Shown here: positions 24,534-36,000 of the stretch, piece after piece | Numbering within the stretch: position 1 is the first letter of the stretch | Layout of the letters: the number at the start of each line of letters is the position of its first letter | Source of the DNA: Agaricus subrufescens | Lineage: Eukaryota; Basidiomycota; Agaricomycetes; Agaricales; Agaricaceae | DNA: 64,000 nucleotides | Direction of reading: 5' to 3' | Assembly: GCA_029945375.1 (NCBI GenBank) | Contig: CM057065.1 | Span: 1,302,001-1,366,000, forward strand | Translations under genes and position numbers: made by a program | The notes under the pieces: model-generated | Seen by the model: only the letters and a program-made list of their open reading frames with translations | Told to the model about the DNA's origin: nothing | Database searches by the model: none

Positions 24534-25105
24534 AGTTGTGGATAGTTAGCAGAGGATGAGTTGTGAGGTCCTGTAATTATAGGTCCCCATGAGCGCAGAG
24601 GTAGCTTAAACGAGCAGAACGGAGCCGCACATCACGACATCGATTATCAAGTGGATATGGGTACCGCGGGTCGATCCATTGCCACGTCAAGATCCACCTG
24701 GATCTCCATAACGAACAGTAATAATGGCGCACTCAGCTCAGGCTGTATCGAAGGCCGTCTTGACCGCAACGACTATTATAACAAAGCGATAATGGATGAA
24801 TTTCGATACATTTTTGTAACCGCGAACCGAAGAACGCAATCAGCGGATCCCTCCGGGCCGGAGAGATCATACTTTCCGTGTGGCTCTCGCTTAGATAACA
24901 CTCGCTGGTGATAAAGTTCCAAATTCCCACGTCATAGATATCACTTCCTAACCTTGACGGACGGTGGCGAGTGATGCATATGCTCGGAACTCTGCCACTG
25001 CCAAACGTCTGATTATAATTTAGGCAGTCACAGGCTCAGGACAATCATGGGTAGATATAAGAGTCACGGTCATCAGGCCGAGTGATACCTCTGAACCCGT
25101 CCACC
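24534..25105. promoter_or_regulatory. Divergent intergenic region of the reductase and the 7-TM gene
   Basis: About 0.57 kb between two divergent starts. It must carry both promoters. No conserved element could be named by eye. Confidence 0.4.
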
Positions 25106-26415
25106 ATGGGCATTCCCCTGGACAAGGCTGAACTTCTCGCATTGTTTCTTGAGTGCATCGTTTACGGTACGCCTCTTCGATTTATTTACCACAAATTGGA
25201 CAATATAGCGATAATTTAACCCCAACTCTAGGAGTGTTTCTCACCTTTTTTATTATCCTTATTACAATCTCTTTGGCAAGAGGTCCAATCCGGATCACTA
25301 ATCAACGATTCGTTCTTCCTGTAGCTTCCGTGATGATGGTGTTTGCAACCACGGTATGCCATTCTATACAAGTCGCTTGAATTTGAGACTCAACATAGGC
25401 ACTCAGCACCTTGTACTTGACTTCGTTCGTGTGGTTGAGGCTTTTGTGACTGGCGATCCAGCAACGCCGCCAAACCCGATCCCCTACTATGGAAAAATTT
25501 CAAATCCTCTTCACGTAGCGAAAACGTTGTTGTACGGTGTACAGACGCTGCTAGGAGACGCTGTCCTGGTATGTTATCTCGCCCTTGTACTTGTACATGA
25601 ACTCAAACAATTTACGCCCAGATTTGGCGTTGCTACGTCGTAAACGATAGATCAATCTATGTCATCGTACCCACTGGATCTATCCTACTGGTGAATGTGG
25701 GTAAGCCACCAAAACTTGCAACCTCTTCGTCTTATGAGTATTCATCCCTTTCCTCAGCACTTACGGCAGTCATTGTCTGGACCTTCTCCGGAGCTGTGCC
25801 TGGCGCGAGTATTTTCGAAACTGGGGCACGCTTTATAGAGTCTTTCTTCATCATTACGATGAGTCTGAACTTGTGCTGCACGGGTAAGCGGAGTTCTTGC
25901 CTGGAATTAAGTCGAGCTTACCAACGCATATCGTCAAGTTGCCATTGTTATCAAAGTTTGGCGTTCCCATAAACGTGTTGTGCCCAACGGTCGCAGCTTA
26001 TCCCCGGTCATCGCCGTGATCATCGAGAGTGGAGCCATCTACACTGCGAGTGTAATGGGGCTTCTTATTTCTTTTTTATCTGGGTCGAATGGCCAATACC
26101 CAGCGCTGGATATTATAACACCACTTGTTGTAAGAGCTTACTGACAAAAGTTCATAACAACAATAACTAAAATTAAATATACAGGGGGTCGTATATTGCC
26201 TTATCATATTGCAAATTCACTTCCACCTGAAGCTATCGCACCTTTCTTCCGGTGCTCAGAGTAGTTTCTCGCTGCATGGCTGGAGACAACCCAGGGTGGC
26301 GCCCACTTACGAACTCAGTAGTAGTGTTGCCGTTCGTATCACCGAACATGCGGAAACGCATATTGACCGGGATGCAGAGACAAAGAGTCCAAAAAGGCTC
26401 GACGCCAATCCATAA
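25106..26415 (+). CDS. Predicted seven-helix membrane protein (Agaricomycete WRCY family)
   Basis: ATG at 25106 (MGIPLDKAELLALFLECIVYG), then a helix VFLTFFIILITISLARG. Later segments include LGDAVLV, then WRCYVVNDRSIYVIVPTGSI, IFETGARFIESFFIITMSLN, an intracellular SHKRVVPNGRSLSPVI, IIESGAIYTASVMGLLIS, and a hydrophilic tail with Thr/Glu/Asp up to the stop at 26413-26415. About seven introns. The plan (seven hydrophobic segments, WRC(Y/F) after TM3, ESGA in TM6) matches a large family of uncharacterised Agaricomycete membrane proteins that resemble G-protein-coupled receptors in layout. Function unknown. It sits inside the central cluster between two adenylate-forming enzymes, so a role in sensing or transport of the product is possible but unproven. 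Relatives lie at 48.2, 57.6, 60.5 and 63.8 kb. Confidence 0.78.
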
Positions 26416-26945
26416 ATCCCTACCATGTCGCATCATTCTCGATACCCTTTCCTTTTTAGTTTAACTCGTAATCATGTTTCAATTGTAGAAACGATCACGC
26501 ATCTGTCGTTTTATAACAGACGTACCTGCGACGGATTTAATCATCCAGTGTAGAAAATTTTATCAATTAATCAAAGATAAGACTTGCTTTATAATCTTCT
26601 AGGTACCATCGTTTGAGCTCTAGAATGTCAAAGTTTTTAACAACCCTTCCAATCGCATGGAATGTCAAACAAACTACCCTAATCATAAAAATGCCAGCGC
26701 AATGTCAGCGTGCATTTATAGCTACAAGATACTAATTACGCTTACTCAAGTGTAGGCGAGGGTCTTTGGATAGCTCCCTGGGGTTTCTTCTCAAGTCTTT
26801 GATGCGTTTGTCAACGCTATCACATGCTCCCACGTACACTTTTTTTTCTGACCTATAAAAACCGGCGTCTCAGGAGAAACAAATACATGGATCAATCACG
26901 AATGGAGTAAGTAGGGAACTAAAAATTAAACAAGAGTTTTTATCG
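26416..26945. other. Convergent intergenic region, no gene seen
   Basis: About 0.5 kb, AT-rich, between the 3' ends of the 7-TM gene and the acyl-CoA ligase. No frame of interest. Confidence 0.4.
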
Positions 26946-29519
26946 TTATATCAAAATCTTTGAACGTTTCTCTTCCGCGGACAACAGAGGCCATCTATCT
27001 TTCAGAAATTCTCTAAGTTTGACTCGCAAAATTTTCCCCGAGGGACTGTACAAATGTCACATCAGAAGTCAGTCGGATAACCCAAACTATGAAACATTCC
27101 TCACCTCTTTGGCACCTTTTGAATGAAGACGACCCCACCCCGAAGCTGTTTATGTCGGGCCACATGGTCAGCGACATATTTTTGAATTTCCCCGGATTTC
27201 CTGTCCAGTGTTTTGGGATCATGCGCGTTGATCGAGTCTTTGAGTACCACTACCAACAAAAGACACATCCATCAGTTTCAGAGTGTCAGGCGAAATTCTT
27301 AGTAACACATGCCGAATGCGAGTGGCAACTCTGTCGCTCTGCTTTCATCCAACAGTCCTGTGACTGCTACGTCATCAATCTCATCATGCTTCAATAGCAG
27401 GTCCTCGAGCTCTAATTGGTTTGGTATATTTCATCTGATTTTGCCCCAGTCTTGGCGGGCTTACCTGCAGGAGGCACCTGTTTCGAATGGAGCCAGATGA
27501 GAAGATGTGGGAGGGAGAAGAAAAGAATTTCAACTGACCTGGTAGCCGTTATATTTAATGAGCTGCGCCGGCGGATTTTGATTAGAATTAACTGAAAATC
27601 GTAACTTTGATAGAACATGCCACTTGCTTCTTTAACCCTGTCGAGAACGTAGATGTAGCCATTGTTGTCTACTTCCACTACATCTCCTGTATGCATAAAA
27701 CCTTCGCTATCAAATGTGTCAGCATTAACCTTGGGGCGGTCTTTGTATCCGATCATAACGTTCGGGCCTTTTACTAAAGAGTCTATCAGTTAATGGAGGA
27801 TGAAAGATCACTGATGGCTGACAGCAGAGTTCTCCATTATCAAGGACCTTCCCGAACATATTGGGTGCCAGTAAGCCAATCGCTCCAGGCGGTGGACTCC
27901 TTGACACGTTGCTGATAGAGATCTGACGTTGTGGAGACTTGGCGAACGGTCTTCAGGAAGCTACGAGAATAACTTACAATGGCACTCGTTTCACTCATGC
28001 CTGAAACGGGGACGATAAGCGGAGTTATTTAGTTAAGCTACTGGTTGCGTACTAACCATACCAAGAGAGCACAGGGACGCCCCATCGCGTCTCTACCAAT
28101 GACTGGAGATCTTTTCCGAGTGGTGCCGCACCAGATCTCCACTCACGGAGCGAGCTGAAATTGTATACAGAAGGATCAATTTCTCCCTGTGGCGTGCGTC
28201 AAATGTCAGAATAATTGGCTTAGAAATTTGGAAAATTCCAAAGTCATATGACTTCAGAAAAAAAGAATAACGAACTTTGGTCAGGTGAACTGCTATTGGA
28301 GGTACAATGTGGCCAGCCTGAGAAACGCAATACCAAGTTTTATGCATGAATTTTTTCCGATTTTAACGAACGTACTGTAACACGGTGATTTTCTATTGCC
28401 CGGGCAAATTTTTGTAGGTTGAATTCGGGGAAAACAACAATCTTGGCCCGAATGTACGGGGCTATCAGCACGTGAACAAACTGATATCGCGAGTTGTCAT
28501 CATGATAAGGAACAATGGATAATGTGCCAACGTACTATTCCGAAGATATGTGCCATAGGAAGAACAGCTATAAAATGAATGATGTCAAGGTGGGGTTTTC
28601 ACGGAGAAATGAACTTGAGTGTACCAATCCAAACTTCTTTTTCAGTAAACGATTTCGGAGTCATCCCTATGGCTTGCAAGATGGCGCAAGTCAGGCTTGC
28701 ATGGGACCTATATGTACTTCATTAATTAACGTAGCACGGAAATATTTTGCTTGTTTACAATTGAACACCCTAAAAAGCATCTGAGTGGGGATCACATTTA
28801 CTTTGTTCTAGAATACAGACCTTGGGCAGCCCAGATGTTCCAGATGAATAGCAAATAAGGCAAATATCGTTCGCCGAGACTTGTTCGAGTTGTTCGTTCT
28901 TGGTCAGACCTTCAAGTGTGGGGTTGAGACAATGAATACCATCGATATCTCGATCGGTCAACACGTAGAGTTTATCCGAGAGTCCGCTGATACGACAGGC
29001 AGCCTTAGCGATCTCGAGTCGTTTTGGGCTCGCTATAACAGCAATGGCTTTAGAATCAGTGATTTGATATGCCCTTTAGATGAGTGATTCTGTCAATGGG
29101 GTCGTGTTATTGTCTGAGCCTGATGCGATATAACTTACAGTTCTTCAGGTTGATACATCGAGTTAACAGGACAGCAGATGATTCCGGAAACCAGAAAGGC
29201 GAAGATCAACACTGGAAAGTCGACTGTATTTTCGGAAAATAGGACAATAATGTCACCCTTCTTGAAGCCATTGTTGAGGAGATTTTTTGCGAGTGCAATA
29301 CTGCGATTTCTCAGTTCCGAGTACCTAAGAGCAGTTGTAAGGTAAGCTCGATACCGAGATTTATATGGAAGTAGGTTCTCACTTGAGTACTTTACCTGGG
29401 TCTTCTAGATATAATACCTTGTTGCGCTCCTCTTCTGTTTCTGTCCCCTTGTGGAAGACAAACTCCCACAGCGGTGTAGCGGTAAGTTCAACGTCGGGGT
29501 ATGGAGACTGGAAGATCAT
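26946..29519 (-). CDS. 4-coumarate-CoA-ligase-like acyl-CoA synthetase
   Basis: ANL-superfamily enzyme expected to convert an aromatic or fatty acid to its CoA ester. I chose ATG 29519 (MIFQSPYPDVELTATPLWEF), a usual start for fungal 4CL-like proteins; an upstream ATG at 29601 would need an extra intron. Motifs: YSELRNRSIALAKNLLNNGF, CLICYSSGTSGLPK (phosphate-binding core), then GVQLSHASLTC, WIAVLPMAHIFGI, SLREWRSGAAPLGKDLQS, WGVPVLSWYGMSE, GEGFMHTGD-type segment SEGFMHTGDVVEVDNNGYIY, VLDRVKE, the helical YQLELEDLLLKHDEIDDVAV, and the C-terminal catalytic Lys in SPSGKILRVKLREFL. Stop at 26946-26948. About 540 residues and some ten introns, including an 11-base microexon at 28759-28769. No clear peroxisomal signal (ends SKILI). 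It is divergent from the polyketide synthase, so co-regulation is likely. Confidence 0.87.
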
Positions 29520-30092
29520 GGGTTCAGGGATCAAAAAATGAGGCCGGGGTCAAACAGCGATTTTGAAGGTCTAACGTACCGGTGTCCGGAGTCTCCGGCA
29601 TATGTTTGTGATATTTTCCTGATTAAGGGTTTGCGTTGTTCCATACAACCGGAAGCGTGGCTTTATCGTAAGCGAAAGTATTATGTACAAATGAAATGAT
29701 AGATAATAGACCAGATCTTGTTCTAAGTATATCTATCAGAGTTCTTGCAAGAAGACGGAATATGATCTTCCCGGAAGTTCCTTGTGTACTTCCGGCGACC
29801 ATAAGTATCTACAGGACATCTACATACACACACACTAGCGTACACGCCGCGACGGCAATGCCCTGACCTTTGTGATCTGATCCATCAGCTGATCGGAGAA
29901 GATCCGATCGTGTATCGTGGTGATTCTTTTCTTGCCTAAAACACTCCGATGTGACATATTCTTGCTCTGACCTAAACCTGCCGTAATAGGCCATAAGCCG
30001 ACGCACGCTCCCCAACTTTTATCCCCAGTACTTATAGAGATGACTAAGGGAGCAATTCCCCTCTACTTTAACGCCGCACTAGGCACTGTGCG
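29520..30092. promoter_or_regulatory. Shared divergent promoter of acyl-CoA ligase and PKS
   Basis: 573 bases between the two start codons (29519 minus, 30093 plus). Both upstream regions must lie here. I cannot name a bound factor. The arrangement predicts joint expression of the ligase and the synthase. Confidence 0.5.
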
Positions 30093-33000
30093 ATGTTTGC
30101 CATCGTGAGTTTTCGAGCATTCTCGTCGGGATATACAACGATTAAGACCACAAACTCAGGTTGGGATAGCGGCCCAGCTGCCTTCTGGGCAGTTTGCTAC
30201 CGCAGATTTGGGCTATGAAGAATTCTGGAAGTTTCTTGTAGGAGGAGAACATGCTTTTGAAGACCTCGATAAACTCGAATTGGAACCTAATCCGTATGTT
30301 TAGATGATCCTCCCTCGTAATTAATTTTTTAAATTGAAATCCAGATTTACGAACGTTGACGTATCCAGTATGCCCAGAAAAGGAGCATTCTTGAAATCTA
30401 TGACAGAGTTTGACCATTCGTCTTTTGGAATAAGTAGTGATGATGCCCGAGTAATGCCTAACAGCGCACGGCGGCTGATGGAACTGTCCTTTCGTGCTCT
30501 GCTTGACGCCGGAATACAAACTCGCGGACAATCGATTGGGTGTTTCATGAGTGGTAACAACGATCTCGAACTTGTAAGTGTTCTGTTTTTACTAGAATGA
30601 GTAAATTCAATGAATTGACACCGGTAGGATAACATGAACACCGATGGTAGTCTGGTTTACGTGCCGAGTGCTATCCCTAATCGAATCTCCTACGCTCTGA
30701 ACCTTACGGGCCCATCTATTGCAATTGACACTGCTTGCAGTTCTTCACTGACAGCACTGCACCTTGCAACTTCGGCCATTAGAAATGGAGATTGTACTGC
30801 AGCTTTGGTTGGTGCTGCTCAGAGTAATAGGAAGTCAGTGATGTCATCGCAATGTCACCATGGAAACTTTGTTTGTACTAATGTTTTTTTAAGTGTTGTA
30901 GAATGGCGGCGGTATAACCAAGCACAGATATTGTCACCGGATGGCATCTGTAAACCTTTCGACGAACGAGCTGACGGGTACGTTTGCAAATACTCCCGAT
31001 AAGGCTTTTGTCGACCAAACAATCTAGGTTTGCGCGTGGTGAAGGTGCCGTCGTGATCGTGGTCAAGAGCCTGCAAAACGCACTCGACGATAAAGATCAT
31101 ATATATTGTACAGTAAGTTTCCTTCGACTCGCGCGCTTTTGGAGATTCACTTACTGTCGATAGATCGCGGCGTCTTCTCATGCCGCTACTGGCTCTGATT
31201 TTCCGGTCTACGTCCCTAATGGACCTTCACAACAACACGTTATATCACAAGTGTATGAAAAGGCTGGAAGGAAGCCCACGGAGGCAGACTACGTTGAGCT
31301 GCACATGACAGGTTAGTTGTCGATCATCAATTTCTTGTTGAGCATAATTGACGTTTCGAAGGAACGAGAATTGGAGATCCCATAGAAGCTAACGCCACTG
31401 GGCAAGTGTTTTGTCGAGGTGGATCGAGCATACGTGTCGGATCCGTAAAAGGGAACGTAGGGTGCGTTGTCCATCGTATTTAGAGTTACAGAAGTCTCAA
31501 GGATTTTGATAGCCATCTGGAGGGTGCTGCTTTCCTTGCGTCTCTGGTCAAGGCGTGCCATATTTTTGACAAAGGAATCATACCGCCGACGCCCAACTTT
31601 TCCGTCCCGAACAAAGGCGTTTCTTGGGACAAGTATGAAATTGAGGTTGTAACCAAACCGGTGGCACTGGGTTGCAAAACCGAGGGTGGACCGCCGCTGA
31701 TCTCGATCGCGAGTGCCGGAATTGGCGGATCACATGGTCACGTGTTATTAGAAGGACCACCTCCGAAGGCCACTTCACCACCTTTGCACCACGAAACTTC
31801 TGTCCTCTTCCTCATAGGAGGTCTAACTCCCAGCGCAACACAGGCAATAGCGCAAGATATTTCTCACCTCCCGAACGAACCGGAAGTCATTCTTGAAAAT
31901 GCTGTAATCGCGTCGCGGCAGGCGCGACAACTTCCCTGGCGATCGTTCTTAATCTGCAAGAACGGTTCGATTTTGCTTGCAGAACTTCCTCGACCAGTCT
32001 TGGTACCCGCTAAAACACCTAAACTTGCCTATGTTTTCTCCGGACAGGGGCCTCAAAATGCGCAAATGGGCCACCAGTTGTTCCAACAATATCCAGTATT
32101 CCGGGATACCATCATCGAGTTGGATGAAACCCACCAAAAGGTTATGGGTTATTCTTTACTCAAATCTACCGGACTCTTCTCCCGCGAAATTACGGATCCA
32201 AGGGTGTTGCAGAGAAAATGGCCTGTGATCCTTACGCTTCCCGCCCTTGTCATGGTTCATATCGGGGTATTCGAGCTCCTCAAGAGTATGGGGATTCTAC
32301 CGGACTGTATGCTTGGGCACTCAGCTGGAGAGACGGCGATCGTATACGCGTCTGGGGCTGGATCAAAGGCCATGGCAATGGAAATAGCCCTCGCTCGGGG
32401 TCGCTCTATGACGTGTACTGAGGCCATAGGTGCTGGTATGGCAGTTGTCGCTTGCGATGCCTCCAGTTGCCAAAGACTGATGAACAAAGTGGATAGGAGC
32501 ATCGCTGAGGGACACGACGTGGAGATCTCATGTCTTAATGCGGCAGATTCAGTGGTTGTATCAGGAAAGAAGGAGCTGGTTGAAGCTGTCGTGTCTCTAG
32601 CCAAGGAGCAGGGAATTTTCGCCCAGGTCGTCAATACCATGGTCCCAGGGCATTGCAAGTACATTGAATATTGCCGCGAAGAACATAACGAACTTATGAA
32701 GGATATTTTTGCCCGCTATCCGGGTCCACACGTACCCGTTATCCCCGTCTTTTCTACCTGTAGACCTGGCGAGACGGTGCAAGAGTTTACCCCTGAGTAC
32801 TTTTGGGACAATGCTCGGAACCCGGTTTGTTTCTCCGAGGCGGTACTCCAAACCCTTGCAAAGGGCGATGCTTCTTCTACAACGTTCGTGGAGGTGTCTC
32901 CTCACCCCGTTCTTTCCGGTACTGTCGCTTCTCATGGCGTCCCCTCTGCACGCACTATCTGCCCTATGCGAAGATTCCCCCGGGACACTTATGACCCTCA

Positions 33001-36000
33001 CCACGAGACAACATGTTTCCTTACAAGTGTTGCTCAGCTAGCTTTGATTGGTTATGATCGAATCGACCTCTCTGGGCTTTACGGTATCCCAGAAAACCGA
33101 AAGCCAAAGTTCAACCATCCACTGCAGCAATCTCGTGTTTTACCATTCAAGACCTTTGCAACAGCAAACAGAAAGCCCGCGAACCCACTCCTCTCTTCTT
33201 TACCCTCCCTCGGGAGTGATACTTTCAACCTCTTTTCCCAGCATCGCGTTGGTGACATTCCTGTCGTTCCCGGAACTGGTTGGATAGAAATGGTTTGTAA
33301 TGGATTCTCAAGGTGATTCATAATTCACTCACATCTATGATAGGTTTTGGAAGCCGGTGGCCGCTGTTTATGGGACGTAGAATTTCACTCACTCTGCTCC
33401 CTACAGCAGGGTCATGCTCTAGCCTTGTCCTTTGAACGAGAGGGGCGCAATAAGTGGTCTATATCGTCGTCTCAAAACGTTGAGACACACAACGTAAGTT
33501 TCCACGGTTTCGGATTACAACAACGTTAAGCTTTGCCATTCTAGGCTTTGAGTCGTACTATTATCGCTACTGGGTGTCTAGGAACGAACGTTACGTGTCG
33601 ACATCGCATGGAAAGTCTCGATATCGCGGCTCTGCAAGAGAGACTTGACAGCATTACCCTGGAAGGTCAGCACTGACCCATGACTCTGATATGATACTTG
33701 TTAGCTAACAACTTTGACAGATCTTCATTCAATTTTTGGTGACCGTCACCATTATGGTCCCTCATTTACTCGCCTGATGTCTTTGAACGGTAATCCATCT
33801 GAGATGCTCGCGGAAATCCGAGGATTAGACGAGGAAGAACGGTGAGCTGATTTCCCCTGGTATCACAGAATACGTTTTCAATCGGGGTTATGATCCAGCT
33901 CGGCAGGGTACATTCTTCACCCTGGTGTCTTGGATGCATGCTTCCGCGTCGTCGCATATAGAGAACTTCTACAAGTATGGGATACCAGTATCTGGCTTCC
34001 AAAACACATCAGAAAACTTGTTCTGTATAACGAATCAACCTCCTCTTCATCGTTATTCGCTTACGTTCGGTTGAACCGCTGGGAACCAGGTTTGCCTTTT
34101 TCATGCTTCCAGCACTCTTTTCTGATATCTTCACTTCTTAAGGCTCCCGATCGTTTAATATAACAATCACAAATGACCGAGGCCGAATGATTTGCGAGCT
34201 CACGGACCTCACGTTGCAGCGGGCCCAATCTGGTGTGATTTCGAAGCCGATCAAAGCCCTAGAATTGGTATCAGAGCCTCTCTTGGTACCTGACATTGGT
34301 GCCCTTGCGCAAGCCCCCCCTCAATACCAGAGCCAAGATGATTACACCCGTCTCTTCCGCGTCTTGGATCGCCTTACACTTGATCAACTTCGGAAGTCAT
34401 TCAAGCTTCTACCATATCGCAAAAAAAGCGTCGGTCTTCACATTGTGCGGAGACTGCAGGGACGACAACTGACATCTTTTTAGATCAACCGGTCGCGGTA
34501 CCTGAAAAGGATGACTGACTTAATCCGGGTTTCAGAGGCACCCGGACCGCTTGATGAATCAGAGATCCAAGAGCAACGAACGAAATGGCCTGCCTACTTT
34601 GAGATTACTCGACGATTTGGAGAAGTGCACGAAGACGTTCTGCTGTCTTCCCAGGTATTTCTTTTCTTTTCTGCTGTCGCTTTGATGGATTTTAACCGGG
34701 ATGTCCACATAGGGGGCTGTCAATGTACTCTTTACCGGCGATTTGATGGGCCGATACTACGCAGAACATAACCTCTTGATGGGAGCGTGCGACAGAACAT
34801 CTCAACAACTTAATAATATTCTAAGAGCTCTTCGTGACTCAGGGAGGTTTACAGTGAAACTCCTTGAGATTGGAGCAGGTATGTAGATCATCCCCCATGT
34901 CTCGGTCAGGGCATTGATCTATCAAACATTTTTAGGGACTGGGACACTTACCCGTCAACTTATACCTATCATCAAGGACCATCCTCAACTCTTGATCGAA
35001 TATACGGTCACCGATACCTCGTACCCTCTCGTGGCTGATTTGGCACAGTCATTGGAATTGGATCGACTCATACCTAAAGCATATGATCCAACAAAGGATC
35101 CAATCTCCCAGGGATTTTCACCTGAAAGCTTTGATATAATCATAGCTTACCACGCCCTTCACGTTGCGCCCGAGCTCAAACCATTAGCTGGGTGGCTCCA
35201 TGATCTACTCGTTCCAGGAGGTTTACTACTTGCTGCGGCAATCGATACCTCTTTGCGGTCCAATAAACCTGGAGCAGCCTGGGTCGATTTTACCTTCGGC
35301 TCCTTTGCGGATTGGTTCAGCTACCAAGACGACTGCGATCATCACTCTATGTCTCCGTCGCAATGGGAAGCATTACTCCATTCCTCGGGTTTTGACAATT
35401 TGTCGTTGATTTCTCAGTCGAACTGCTCTCTTGATTTCATCTTCATCTGTCAAAAGAAATCGGGATCCATGAGGCGTACTGTTGAACCGTTGCCAGCTAT
35501 TACACTGTATCATTACAAGGACGGGGAGGAAACCCAACTTCAACAGTGTTTCCGCGATTTCGGTCGAAGTAAACATGACGTCATGTGCTTATGGACGGAC
35601 AGAAAATACGATAGCGACTCTGCAATGGGGCTGGTAATGACGCTCGCCAGAGAGTTTACAACATGGACGATTTGGTTAGCCATGTTTGATGCCAAGACGG
35701 ATTTAGCGAGAGTCGAGGAAGTCATCAAGGCCAATCACGTTCACCTCGCCCGCAATCATCTTGTCTACTTCTCAGCGGATGGCAGCCCTTCTTTCCCTCG
35801 AGTTGTGCGGCTACCCTCTGTTGTGGAGGAGCAAACCGTGTCAACTGGCTCCGACCTTCCAACTAATTACCTAATCGTTCGCGTCACCGACTACGACCAC
35901 GATGGTGGTTTCATAGGAAATGTTGTCAAGAGTGCAGATCCGGAGATCCCCGAAAAGTCATTCGTCGCGGGGTTGAGTGCGAACATCAGAGGAAATACCT

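Noticed and set aside
28590..28790. Apparent stops in the acyl-CoA ligase after the P-loop, first taken as a pseudogene
   Set aside because: An 11-base microexon and flanking introns restore GVQLSHASLTC and WIAVLPMAHIF in one frame.
34484..34530. In-frame stops in the PKS between DH and MT, first taken as a frameshift
   Set aside because: A short intron (GTGCGG...TTTTTAG) removes them and joins KSVGLHI to INRSRYLKRM in frame, so the PKS is intact here.
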